The position numbers were made by a program, and so were the translations under genes. A DNA stretch of 64,000 nucleotides, taken from the NCBI GenBank assembly GCA_024235175.1, contig JACKMX010000003.1, forward strand, positions 248,001-312,000, read 5' to 3'. Under the pieces are notes generated by a model. It saw only the letters and a list, made by a program, of their open reading frames with translations. It was not told where the DNA came from and did no database searches. Source of the stretch: Chromatiaceae bacterium (GTDB lineage: Bacteria; Pseudomonadota; Gammaproteobacteria; Chromatiales; Chromatiaceae). This document shows, piece by piece, positions 1 to 9,185 of this stretch; the first letter of the stretch is position 1, and every line of letters starts with the position of its first letter.

Positions 1-1
1 T

Positions 2-3000
2 CATTCGTCTGGAAAGCTGCTGTTCTCCGCCCGGGTGATTCCTTATCGCGGATCCTGGCTGGATTTGGAGTTTGATCCTAAAGATAACCTGTTTGTCCGA
101 ATCGACCGCCGCCGTAAGCTTCCGGCCACGATTCTGTTGCGCGCCCTGGGATATGAGACTGAAGAGATCCTCGATATGTTTTTCGAGACCGATCTTTTTG
201 CACTCACCAAGACCAAGGCTAAGTTGACCCTGGTTCCTGAACGGCTGCGCGGCGAAACAGCCACTTTTGACATCAAATCCGGTAATGATGTGATTGTGGA
301 ATCGGGGCGCAGGGTGACTCAGCGTCATATCCGTATGTTGGAGGAAGCTGGCGTCAAACAGCTTGATGTCCCGTTTGATTTTCTACATGGAAAAGTGTTG
401 TCGAGCAATATTATCGATAAAGAGACCGGAGAGCTGCTGGCTAACGCCAACGATGAAATTACCGAGGAGTTGTTGCAGCGCCTGCTGGACGGCGGAATCA
501 AAAAGATTACCACCTTGTTCACCAATGATCTCGATCATGGTGCCTATATCTCCTCCACTTTGCGCATTGATCCTTCCGCTTCGCAGCTGGAGGCCCAAGT
601 TGAGATCTATCGAATGATGCGGCCGGGAGAGCCGCCTACCAAGGAAGCGGCGCAGAATCTCTTCAAGAGTCTGTTTTTTACACCCGAGCGGTACGATCTT
701 TCGGCCGTCGGACGAATGAAGTTCAACAAGCGCCTGGGAAGAGAGGAGGTTACAGGTGAAGGGATTCTCTCCAACGAGGATATTGTCGATGTACTCAGGG
801 AGTTGGTGAATATCCGTAACGGCCAGGGTGTGGTGGACGATATCGATCATTTGGGTAACCGACGCATACGGTCAGTCGGCGAAATGGCGGAAAATCAGTT
901 CCGGGTCGGACTGGTGCGTGTGGAACGAGCCGTTAAAGAGCGTCTGACGCTGGCAGAATCAGAGGGGCTGATGCCTCAGCAGATGATAAACGCCAAGCCG
1001 GTATCTGCAGCGATCAAGGAGTTTTTTGGCTCCAGCCAGCTGTCCCAGTTCATGGATCAGAACAATCCGCTATCTGAAGTCACCCACAAACGGCGTGTTT
1101 CGGCTTTGGGGCCGGGTGGCCTTGCGCGTGAGCGCGCCGGTTTCGAAGTTCGTGATGTACATCCGACACATTATGGCAGGGTGTGTCCGATCGAAACGCC
1201 TGAGGGACCGAATATCGGCCTGATCAATTCGTTGGCAGTATATTCGCGTACCAACGATTACGGCTTTTTGGAAACACCCTACCGCAAAGTTGTCAATGGT
1301 GTGGCTACCCATGAGATAGACTATCTCTCAGCCATCGAGGAGGGAAGGTTTGTTATTGCGCAGGCCAGCGCTACTCTGGATAAAAATAATCGCCTGATCG
1401 ATGATTTAGTCTCATGCCGGCATCAGAACGAATTTACCCTGTCATCACCGGAACGTATCGAATACATGGACGTCTCTCCGAGGCAAATTGTCTCTGTCGC
1501 TGCCTCCCTGATACCGTTCCTGGAGCACGATGACGCCAACCGCGCACTCATGGGTTCGAACATGCAGCGCCAGGCTGTTCCCACGTTGCGTGCTGAAAAA
1601 CCGCTGGTCGGTACCGGCATGGAACGCTCCGTAGCCGTGGATTCCGGTGTAACTGAAGTGGCCCGGCGGGGCGGTGTGGTCGACTCGGTCGATGCCGGGC
1701 GTATCGTCGTGCGGGTCAATGACGAAGAGACCGAGGCGGGTGAGCCGGGTGTGGATATTTATAATCTGACCAAATACACCCGTTCCAATCAGAATACCTG
1801 CATCAATCAGCGGCCGCTGGTCAAACCGGGGGATATCATCGCCCGTGGGGATGTGCTGGCGGACGGCCCCTCGACGGACATGGGTGAATTGGCGCTGGGC
1901 CAAAACATGCGTATCGCCTTTATGGCGTGGAATGGATACAACTTCGAGGATTCCATTCTGGTATCAGAGCGGGTGGTTCAGGAGGATCGGTTTACAACCA
2001 TCCATATCGAAGAGCTGACCTGCATGGCGCGGGATACAAAACTCGGTGCAGAAGAGATCACCGGGGATATTCCCAACGTAGGAGAATCTGCGTTGGCCAA
2101 GCTCGATGAATCAGGCATCGTTTATGTAGGCGCCGAAGTCAAGGAAGGCGATATCCTGGTCGGCAAGGTTACCCCCAAGGGTGAAACCCAGTTGACCCCA
2201 GAGGAGAAGCTGTTGCGCGCCATTTTCGGTGAAAAGGCGGCGGACGTTAAAGATACCTCACTGCGCATCTCTTCGGGCACTGCAGGCACGGTCATCGATG
2301 TGCAGGTATTTACCCGTGACGGCGTGGAGAAAGACGCACGCGCACTGCAGATTGATCAGTCAGAGATCGAGCGTGTCAAAAAGGATCTGGATGATCAGCT
2401 GCGCATTATGGAAAACGATACCTTTCAGCGTATCGAAAAGATGTTGCTGGGTAAGGTTGCTGACGGTGGACCCAACAGACTCAAGTCCGGAACAAAGATC
2501 ACCAAAGCTTATCTTGCTGAGGTTGAGCGTGATCTCTGGCTGGAAATTCGCTTGCATAACGAAGAAGCTGCAGCTCAGTTGGAGGCGATTGCCGAGCAGG
2601 TCAAGCAGCAGCGCGATGCTTTTCGGGAGAGGTTTGAGGAGAAGAAGCGCAAGCTCAACACCGGCGATGACCTGGCTCCAGGCGTGTTGAAGATGGTGAA
2701 GGTATATGTGGCGACCAAGCGCCGTATTCAGCCCGGCGACAAGATGGCGGGTCGCCACGGCAACAAGGGTGTGATTTCCACTATTGTGCCGGTCGAGGAT
2801 ATGCCATTCGATGCCGAAGGTGAACCTGTTGATGTGGTGCTCAATCCACTGGGCGTACCTTCCCGCATGAATGTTGGGCAGGTGTTGGAAACACACCTGG
2901 GCTGGGCTGCCAAGGGCCTTGGCCGCCGTATAGGTCAAATGCTTGAAGCCAAAGCCAAAATTGCGGAGCTGCGCGGCTTTCTGGAGAAAATCTATAATTC

Positions 3001-3568
3001 AAGTGGCAAAAAAGAGGATATCGACTCCTTCAGCGACGAACAGGTGGTTGAACTTTGCTTCAATCTGTCCAAGGGGGTGCCAATGGGCACACCGGTGTTC
3101 GATGGTGCCACTGAGACCGAAATCCGCTCTATGCTGGCGCTGGCCGAGTTGCCCGAAAGCGGGCAGACGACGCTTTACGATGGGCGCACAGGAGAAGCAT
3201 TTGATCGACAGATCACAGTTGGCTACATGTATATGCTCAAGCTCAATCATCTTGTTGATGACAAAATGCACGCCCGCTCCACGGGTCCCTATAGCCTGGT
3301 CACGCAGCAGCCCCTCGGTGGCAAGGCACAGTTTGGAGGCCAGCGGTTCGGTGAGATGGAGGTCTGGGCGCTTGAGGCATACGGTGCATCATATACGCTT
3401 CAGGAGATGCTGACGGTCAAGTCGGATGATGTTACAGGGCGCACCCGTATGTACAAGAATATCGTGGATGGGGACCACAAAATGGAGGCTGGTATGCCTG
3501 AGTCCTTCAACGTACTGGTCAAGGAGATCCGCTCCCTTGGCATCAATATCGAATTGGAACGAGAGTAG
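2..3568 (+). CDS. rpoB: RNA polymerase subunit beta (5' truncated by window)
   Basis: Beta subunit of RNA polymerase, forming one side of the active cleft. The reading frame is open to the left edge (first full codon at 2), so the GTG at 35 is an internal valine, not the start; about 155 N-terminal residues of the usual ~1340 lie outside. Visible motifs include the rifampicin-pocket segment (QFMDQNNP, THKRR, SALGPGG) with the wild-type Asp, His and Ser, the GRHGNKG motif and the C-terminal clamp region LGGKAQFGGQRFGEMEVWALEAYG written here only in part as GGQRFGEMEVWALEA. The intact pocket predicts rifampicin sensitivity. rpoC follows after 69 bases and is presumably co-transcribed. Identity is certain. 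Confidence 0.99.
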   Translation, partial: HSSGKLLFSARVIPYRGSWLDLEFDPKDNLFVRIDRRRKLPATILLRALGYETEEILDMFFETDLFALTKTKAKLTLVPERLRGETATFDIKSGNDVIVESGRRVTQRHIRMLEEAGVKQLDVPFDFLHGKVLSSNIIDKETGELLANANDEITEELLQRLLDGGIKKITTLFTNDLDHGAYISSTLRIDPSASQLEAQVEIYRMMRPGEPPTKEAAQNLFKSLFFTPERYDLSAVGRMKFNKRLGREEVTGEGILSNEDIVDVLRELVNIRNGQGVVDDIDHLGNRRIRSVGEMAENQFRVGLVRVERAVKERLTLAESEGLMPQQMINAKPVSAAIKEFFGSSQLSQFMDQNNPLSEVTHKRRVSALGPGGLARERAGFEVRDVHPTHYGRVCPIETPEGPNIGLINSLAVYSRTNDYGFLETPYRKVVNGVATHEIDYLSAIEEGRFVIAQASATLDKNNRLIDDLVSCRHQNEFTLSSPERIEYMDVSPRQIVSVAASLIPFLEHDDANRALMGSNMQRQAVPTLRAEKPLVGTGMERSVAVDSGVTEVARRGGVVDSVDAGRIVVRVNDEETEAGEPGVDIYNLTKYTRSNQNTCINQRPLVKPGDIIARGDVLADGPSTDMGELALGQNMRIAFMAWNGYNFEDSILVSERVVQEDRFTTIHIEELTCMARDTKLGAEEITGDIPNVGESALAKLDESGIVYVGAEVKEGDILVGKVTPKGETQLTPEEKLLRAIFGEKAADVKDTSLRISSGTAGTVIDVQVFTRDGVEKDARALQIDQSEIERVKKDLDDQLRIMENDTFQRIEKMLLGKVADGGPNRLKSGTKITKAYLAEVERDLWLEIRLHNEEAAAQLEAIAEQVKQQRDAFRERFEEKKRKLNTGDDLAPGVLKMVKVYVATKRRIQPGDKMAGRHGNKGVISTIVPVEDMPFDAEGEPVDVVLNPLGVPSRMNVGQVLETHLGWAAKGLGRRIGQMLEAKAKIAELRGFLEKIYNSSGKKEDIDSFSDEQVVELCFNLSKGVPMGTPVFDGATETEIRSMLALAELPESGQTTLYDGRTGEAFDRQITVGYMYMLKLNHLVDDKMHARSTGPYSLVTQQPLGGKAQFGGQRFGEMEVWALEAYGASYTLQEMLTVKSDDVTGRTRMYKNIVDGDHKMEAGMPESFNVLVKEIRSLGINIELERE

Positions 3569-3637
3569 GGTCCCGGATTCGCTATCTGATATAGAGAACC
3601 GAGACAATATCCGGATCCCACAGCAGGAGAGACGATC

Positions 3638-6600
3638 TTGAAAGATCTACTTAGGATTTTAAAGCAGCAGGGGCAGACCGAGGACTTTGACTCGATCCGC
3701 ATTGGTCTGGCTTCACCCGATATGATCCGTTCCTGGTCTTTCGGCGAAGTGAAAAAACCAGAGACCATTAACTACCGAACCTTCAAGCCGGAGCGGGATG
3801 GCCTGTTTTGCGCAAAGATATTTGGTCCCACCAATGACTATGAGTGCTTGTGCGGTAAATACAAGCGGCTGAAGCACCGTGGGGTGGTGTGTGAAAAATG
3901 TGGTGTCGAGGTGACGCTGGCAAAGGTTCGCCGCGAGCGCATGGGGCATATCGAACTCGCCAGTCCGGTAGCACATATCTGGTTCCTTAAATCACTGCCA
4001 TCGCGCATTGGGCTGTTGCTGGATATGACCCTGCGCGATATTGAGCGGGTGCTCTATTTTGAGTCCTACGTCGTGGTTGATCCGGGCATGACAACCCTTG
4101 ATCGCGGGCAGTTGATGAACGACGAGCAGTACCTTGAAGCGATAGAGGAGAACGGCGACGAGTTCGATGCGCGCATGGGTGCAGAAGCGGTTTACGAGTT
4201 GCTCAAGACTATCAACCTGCCGCGCGAGATCGAGATGTTGCGTGAGGAGATCGTCGGTACCAACTCGGAAACCAAATTAAAGAAGCTGACCAAACGCCTG
4301 AAACTTGTGGAGTCGCTCGAGGAGTCCGGTAATCGCCCTGAGTGGATGGTGATGAAGGTTCTGCCGGTATTGCCGCCTGAACTGCGTCCGCTGGTGCCGC
4401 TGGACGGTGGCCGTTTCGCGACCTCCGATCTGAACGATCTCTATCGCCGTGTGATCAATCGTAACAATCGCCTGAAGCGGCTTTTGGACCTCAATGCGCC
4501 GGATATTATCGTGCGCAATGAGAAGCGTATGTTGCAGGAGTCGGTGGATGCATTGCTTGATAATGGCCGCCGTGGCCGTGCGATTACCGGAACAAACCGG
4601 CGACCACTGAAATCTCTCGCTGACATGATCAAGGGCAAGCAGGGGCGTTTCCGTCAGAATCTGCTGGGTAAGCGTGTGGATTACTCTGGTCGCTCCGTGA
4701 TTGTTGTGGGGCCGACACTTAAGCTGCACCAGTGCGGACTGCCGAAAAGGATGGCGCTGGAGCTTTTCAAGCCGTTTATCTTCTCCAAGTTGCAACTGCG
4801 TGCACTGGCAACAACGATTAAAGCCGCCAAGAAATTGGTGGAACGCGGTACCGGTGAGGTCTGGGATATTCTGGAAGAGGTCATTCGCGAACATCCGGTG
4901 ATGCTCAACCGTGCGCCCACGCTGCATAGACTGGGCATTCAGGCATTCGAGCCGGTGCTTATCGAGGGTAAGGCGATTCAGTTGCACCCATTGGTCTGCA
5001 CCGCTTTTAATGCCGACTTCGATGGCGACCAGATGGCGGTTCATCTGCCGCTCTCCATCGAGGCGCAGCTGGAAGCCCGCAGCCTGATGATGTCAACCAA
5101 CAATATTCTGTCCCCGGCCAACGGCGAACCCATTATCGTGCCGTCTCAGGATGTGGTGCTCGGCCTCTATTATATGACCCGCGAACGTGTCAATGCCGCA
5201 GGCGAGGGCATGGTCTTTGCCAACCTGGAGGAGGTGCACAGGGCCTATGAGTCGAGAAAAGTGCATTTGCAGGCCCGGGTGAAGGTCAGAATCCACGATG
5301 TGGATTTCGATGAAGAGGGCAAAAAGATACCGGTGCGCAGGGTGGTCGATACCACTGTTGGTCGGGCGCTGCTGTCAGAAATTCTGCCTAAAGGTCTTCC
5401 GTTTAGCCTGGTCAATCAGAATATGGGGAAACGGGCCATTTCGGGCCTTATCAATGCCTGCTACCGTAAGGTGGGATTGAAAGAGACGGTGATTTTTGCC
5501 GATCAAGTGATGTATCTCGGGTTCAGGCTTGCGACCCGTGCCGGCGTATCCATCGGCATGAACGATATGATTATTCCGGAGGAGAAAAAGGGCATCCTGG
5601 CATCTGCAGAGACAGAGGTCAAAGAGATCGAGAATCAGTACGCTTCCGGTCTGGTGACCAACGGCGAACGCTACAATAAAGTTGTGGATATATGGTCACA
5701 CACCAACGAGCAGGTGGCCAAGGCGATGATGGCAAAACTGGGCAAGGAGCCGGTGGTCGATCGGGATGGAAACGAGGTGCAACAGGACTCTTTCAACTCC
5801 ATTTACATGATGGCAGATTCCGGCGCCCGCGGTTCCGCTGCGCAGATTCGTCAGCTGGCCGGCATGCGCGGACTGATGGCCAAGCCTGACGGATCGATTA
5901 TCGAAACGCCTATTACGGCCAATTTCCGCGAGGGATTGGACGTATTGCAGTACTTCATCTCGACGCATGGTGCCCGCAAAGGCCTGGCAGATACTGCGCT
6001 CAAAACGGCCAACTCCGGATACCTGACCCGCCGGCTGGTGGATGTGGCTCAGGATATGGTGGTGCTGGAAACGGATTGTGGCACCGATGACGGCTTGATA
6101 ATGGCTCCAATCATTGAAGGTGGCGACGTAGTCGAGCCGCTGCATGAACGTATACTCGGGCGTGTGACAGCCACAGATCTTTATAGACCGGGCACGAACG
6201 AGATCGTTATTCCCGCAGGCACATTGCTGGGCGAAGGTTCGATGCAGGCGCTGGAAGAGCTCGGCATAGATCAGGTTAAGGTTCGATCCGCCATCAGCTG
6301 TAAGTCACTTGTTGGTGTCTGCAGCAAATGCTATGGGAGGGATCTCGCAAGGGGGCATCAGGTTAATTTGGGTGAATCAGTCGGCGTTATTGCCGCTCAG
6401 TCGATCGGTGAGCCGGGTACACAGCTCACCATGAGGACATTCCATATTGGCGGTGCGGCTTCGCGTGCAGCGGCGGTCAACAGCATCGACGTGAAATCAT
6501 CCGGTACGATTCAACTGCACAATATCAAGACGGTAAAGCACCATAGCGGTAATCTGGTGGCGGTATCCCGTTCGGGTGAGCTGACGGTGATCGATGAGGT

Positions 6601-7852
6601 GGGACGCGAGCGCGAGCGCTACAAAGTCCCCTACGGTGCGGAAATCAGGGTGACTGACGGAGAGTCTGTTGAAGGTGGACAAATGGTCGCAAGCTGGGAT
6701 CCACACACCCATCCAGTTATTACGGAAGTGGCTGGAACGCTGAAATATGTCGATATACAGGAACAGGTTACGGTCGAAAAGGAGGTGGATAGCGTAACAG
6801 GCATTTCATCGCTGGTGGTGCTGGATCCAAAGCAGCGTCCGGCTGCGGGTAAAGACGTTCGTCCAATGGTGAAACTGGTGGACCGCAAGGGCAAGGATCT
6901 GAACATTGCCGGTACCGATATCCCGGCGCACTATTTTCTGCCGCCGGGTTCGGTAGTCAGTTTTGCCGATGGCGCCGAGGCGCAGGTGGGTGACGTGCTG
7001 GCCCGCATCCGCCAGGAATCATCCAAAACGCGTGATATTACTGGTGGTTTGCCAAGGGTGGCGGACCTGTTCGAAGCGCGTAAACCGAAGGACCCCGCGA
7101 TTTTGGCGGAAGCTTCCGGCACAGTTGGGTTTGGCAAGGATACCAAAGGTAAACAGCGTCTGATCATCACCGATTCTGAGGGAGAACAGCATGAGGAGTT
7201 GATACCGAAATGGCGCCATGTGAATGTATTCGAGGGAGAGCAGGTTGAGCGGGGTGAGATTATTTCCGATGGAGAGCTAAATCCTCACGACATACTTCGC
7301 CTTAAGGGCGTCAATGAACTTTCAGCCTATCTGGTCAAAGAGATTCAGGATGTTTATCGTCTGCAGGGTGTGAAAATCAACGATAAGCATATTGAAGTGA
7401 TTATTCGACAGATGTTGCGCAAGGCTGAGGTGACATCATCCGGCGATACCCGTTTTCTGCGGGGTGAACAGGTGGAGCGCTCAAGGATTATTGAGGTGAA
7501 TGAACAGATGGTGGCCGAAGGTAAACATCCCGCCACCTGGAATCCGGTACTGCTGGGAATAACCAAGGCGTCTTTGGCAACCGAATCTTTCATATCCGCG
7601 GCTTCTTTCCAGGAGACCACGCGTGTTCTCACCGAAGCTGCGGTGCGCGGTTCAAACGACAGTCTGGTAGGGCTCAAGGAGAACGTTATTGTGGGACGTC
7701 TTATCCCTGCGGGAACCGGGCTCTCTTACCATACTGATCGTCGCCGCCGGCGTTTGGACGAATTGGACGTTGATAGTGGCGACAAAGTTGAAATGGGAGC
7801 CGATGAGGTGGCTGAGGCGATTAAGCAGGCTCTCAATACCGCTGAGGGTTGA
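3638..7852 (+). CDS. rpoC: RNA polymerase subunit beta'
   Basis: Largest RNA polymerase subunit, carrying the catalytic magnesium. It is 1404 aa, the normal gammaproteobacterial length. The start is TTG at 3638, preceded by an AGGAG ribosome-binding site; the N-terminus MKDLLRILKQQ aligns with the E. coli start. Seen in order: the N-terminal zinc ribbon (CLCGKYK...CEKCGVEV), the NADFDGDQM catalytic loop, the trigger-loop region with TMRTFHIGGAAS, and the second zinc site (VCSKCYGRDLARGH). A 12-bp perfect hairpin follows 18 bases after the stop. Confidence 0.99.
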   Translation: MKDLLRILKQQGQTEDFDSIRIGLASPDMIRSWSFGEVKKPETINYRTFKPERDGLFCAKIFGPTNDYECLCGKYKRLKHRGVVCEKCGVEVTLAKVRRERMGHIELASPVAHIWFLKSLPSRIGLLLDMTLRDIERVLYFESYVVVDPGMTTLDRGQLMNDEQYLEAIEENGDEFDARMGAEAVYELLKTINLPREIEMLREEIVGTNSETKLKKLTKRLKLVESLEESGNRPEWMVMKVLPVLPPELRPLVPLDGGRFATSDLNDLYRRVINRNNRLKRLLDLNAPDIIVRNEKRMLQESVDALLDNGRRGRAITGTNRRPLKSLADMIKGKQGRFRQNLLGKRVDYSGRSVIVVGPTLKLHQCGLPKRMALELFKPFIFSKLQLRALATTIKAAKKLVERGTGEVWDILEEVIREHPVMLNRAPTLHRLGIQAFEPVLIEGKAIQLHPLVCTAFNADFDGDQMAVHLPLSIEAQLEARSLMMSTNNILSPANGEPIIVPSQDVVLGLYYMTRERVNAAGEGMVFANLEEVHRAYESRKVHLQARVKVRIHDVDFDEEGKKIPVRRVVDTTVGRALLSEILPKGLPFSLVNQNMGKRAISGLINACYRKVGLKETVIFADQVMYLGFRLATRAGVSIGMNDMIIPEEKKGILASAETEVKEIENQYASGLVTNGERYNKVVDIWSHTNEQVAKAMMAKLGKEPVVDRDGNEVQQDSFNSIYMMADSGARGSAAQIRQLAGMRGLMAKPDGSIIETPITANFREGLDVLQYFISTHGARKGLADTALKTANSGYLTRRLVDVAQDMVVLETDCGTDDGLIMAPIIEGGDVVEPLHERILGRVTATDLYRPGTNEIVIPAGTLLGEGSMQALEELGIDQVKVRSAISCKSLVGVCSKCYGRDLARGHQVNLGESVGVIAAQSIGEPGTQLTMRTFHIGGAASRAAAVNSIDVKSSGTIQLHNIKTVKHHSGNLVAVSRSGELTVIDEVGRERERYKVPYGAEIRVTDGESVEGGQMVASWDPHTHPVITEVAGTLKYVDIQEQVTVEKEVDSVTGISSLVVLDPKQRPAAGKDVRPMVKLVDRKGKDLNIAGTDIPAHYFLPPGSVVSFADGAEAQVGDVLARIRQESSKTRDITGGLPRVADLFEARKPKDPAILAEASGTVGFGKDTKGKQRLIITDSEGEQHEELIPKWRHVNVFEGEQVERGEIISDGELNPHDILRLKGVNELSAYLVKEIQDVYRLQGVKINDKHIEVIIRQMLRKAEVTSSGDTRFLRGEQVERSRIIEVNEQMVAEGKHPATWNPVLLGITKASLATESFISAASFQETTRVLTEAAVRGSNDSLVGLKENVIVGRLIPAGTGLSYHTDRRRRRLDELDVDSGDKVEMGADEVAEAIKQALNTAEG

Positions 7853-7870
7853 CGGCTGCGCTGAAGAATT

Positions 7871-7902
7871 CTGCCCTGAGCCTCAGTCAAGGCTCAGGGC
7901 AG
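7871..7902 (+). terminator. Perfect hairpin after rpoC (partial terminator or processing site)
   Basis: A 12-bp perfect inverted repeat, CTGCCCTGAGCC / GGCTCAGGGCAG, has an 8-base loop and begins 18 bases after the rpoC stop. It is not followed by a T-run, so a classical intrinsic terminator is doubtful. It could attenuate read-through into the str operon or act as an RNA-processing or stability element. What is seen is only the repeat; the role is inferred. Confidence 0.45.
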
Positions 7903-8002
7903 GACCTCAGTATTTGTTGATTGGACGGAAAGTGGAGCAGTCCAGACTCACTGGTAGTCTTATCCGAATCAACCGCGACTTATGCCCGAGTGTGTGACTG
8001 TC

Positions 8003-8031
8003 TTGACATGCACTTGGAAGGTACGTAGAAT
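8003..8031 (+). promoter_or_regulatory. Sigma-70 promoter of the str operon
   Basis: The -35 TTGACA (8003-8008, consensus) and -10 TAGAAT (8026-8031, five of six) are separated by exactly 17 bases. The predicted transcription start is near 8038, giving a ~190-nt leader before rpsL. Position in front of rpsL-rpsG-fusA-tuf fits the known str operon promoter of gammaproteobacteria. Confidence 0.8.
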
Positions 8032-8231
8032 TCGCGCTCTTAATCGGATCTATCGGCCGTTTCAGGCGTTCGATCCTCTTTGTGCCCCAAGGTGAAAGTA
8101 GCCTCAGGGTAAGGTAATCCGCAAGCAATCGAACACTCCCGGCGCTCAAGGTGGCGGGTCGGGTGGGGATCGGTTGCTCGCATTTCTGGCGCGGGAGCAG
8201 GTTATAAAAGCTCCCCGGAGACAGGACATAG

Positions 8232-8606
8232 ATGGCGACAATTAATCAGTTGGTGCGTAAGCCGCGCAAGCGAAAAGTGGAAAAAACCAACGTGCCTGCA
8301 TTGGAGGCATGCCCGCAGAAACGGGGTGTATGCACGCGTGTTTATACTACGACACCGAAGAAACCAAATTCAGCGCTGCGTAAGGTTGCCCGTGTCCGTT
8401 TAACGAACAGTTTTGAGGTGACCACATACATAGGAGGCGAAGGCCACAATCTGCAGGAACACTCGGTGGTTCTGATCCGGGGTGGCCGTGTTAAAGATCT
8501 TCCTGGTGTGCGCTACCACGTTGTGCGTGGCAGTCTGGATACCTCGGGTGTTGATAAGCGCCGCCAGGGACGCTCCAAATATGGTGCCAAGCGGCCAAAA
8601 AGCTGA
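8232..8606 (+). CDS. rpsL: 30S ribosomal protein S12
   Basis: S12 sits at the decoding centre of the small subunit and influences accuracy. At 124 aa it has the standard length. The streptomycin-relevant segments TTPKKPNSALRK and GRVKDLPGVRYH are wild type, which predicts drug sensitivity; the aspartate in KDLPG is the residue that RimO methylthiolates in E. coli. First gene after the str promoter, with AGGA five bases upstream of the ATG. Confidence 0.99.
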   Translation: MATINQLVRKPRKRKVEKTNVPALEACPQKRGVCTRVYTTTPKKPNSALRKVARVRLTNSFEVTTYIGGEGHNLQEHSVVLIRGGRVKDLPGVRYHVVRGSLDTSGVDKRRQGRSKYGAKRPKS

Positions 8607-8640
8607 TTGGTGCATTTAGCAGAATTTTGAGTTAATAATC

Positions 8641-9111
8641 ATGCCTAGAAGACGAATAGCAGCGAAACGCGAAACCTTGCCTGATCCGAAATTTGGCAGC
8701 CAGTTGCTGGCGAAATTCATTAATATGGTAATGGTTGACGGCAAGAAGGCGGTGGCTGAGAAAATTCTTTACGATGCGCTTGAGCGTATGAGCGAGCGTA
8801 CCAAGGGTGAGCCAATGGAGGTTCTCGAGAAGGCTTTGGATAATGTCCGCCCGATGGTGGAGGTTAAATCCAGACGTGTGGGTGGGGCGACCTACCAGGT
8901 GCCGGTCGAAGTGCGTCCAGTCCGGCGCAACACCCTGGCCATGCGCTGGTTGATAGACGCTGCACGCAAACGCAGCGAAAAATCGATGGCGCACCGTCTG
9001 GCGGGAGAGTTGTCCGATGCGGCTGAGTCCCGTGGCTCTGCTGTCAAGAAGCGGGAGGAGACTCACCGTATGGCAGATGCGAATAAGGCATTTTCACATT
9101 TTCGCTGGTAG
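8641..9111 (+). CDS. rpsG: 30S ribosomal protein S7
   Basis: S7 binds the 3' major domain of 16S rRNA, nucleates head assembly and contacts the E-site tRNA. It has 156 aa and the typical start MPRRR..AAKRE..PDPK. It lies 34 bases after rpsL in the str operon. In E. coli S7 represses this operon through the rpsL-rpsG junction, but the gap here is much shorter than E. coli's, so that control may differ. Confidence 0.99.
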   Translation: MPRRRIAAKRETLPDPKFGSQLLAKFINMVMVDGKKAVAEKILYDALERMSERTKGEPMEVLEKALDNVRPMVEVKSRRVGGATYQVPVEVRPVRRNTLAMRWLIDAARKRSEKSMAHRLAGELSDAAESRGSAVKKREETHRMADANKAFSHFRW

Positions 9112-9185
9112 GTGGGCGAATACAGCAGTACCGAACAGTTAAACCTTTAACCTTAGCTCTTTTACATTGTTGGACGGGATTAGAC

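Larger units (their letters stand above)
7853..8231 (+). other. rpoC-rpsL intergenic region and str leader
   Basis: This 379-base gap has no convincing gene. It holds the hairpin at 7871-7902, the sigma-70 promoter at 8003-8031 and a leader of roughly 190 nt. Within the leader, GTTCGAT (8068-8074) can pair with ATCGAAC (8128-8134), and GGGAGC (8193-8198) with GCTCCC (8210-8215) just ahead of the rpsL ribosome-binding site. These pairings suggest a structured leader, but no known riboswitch class was recognised. Confidence 0.6.

Noticed and set aside
35..40. GTG at 35 as the rpoB start
   Set aside because: The frame is open to the window edge and upstream residues (HSSGKLLFSAR) match the interior of RpoB.
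8174..8208. TTGCTC and TATAAA before rpsL as a second promoter
   Set aside because: Spacing is 23 bases, too wide for sigma-70.
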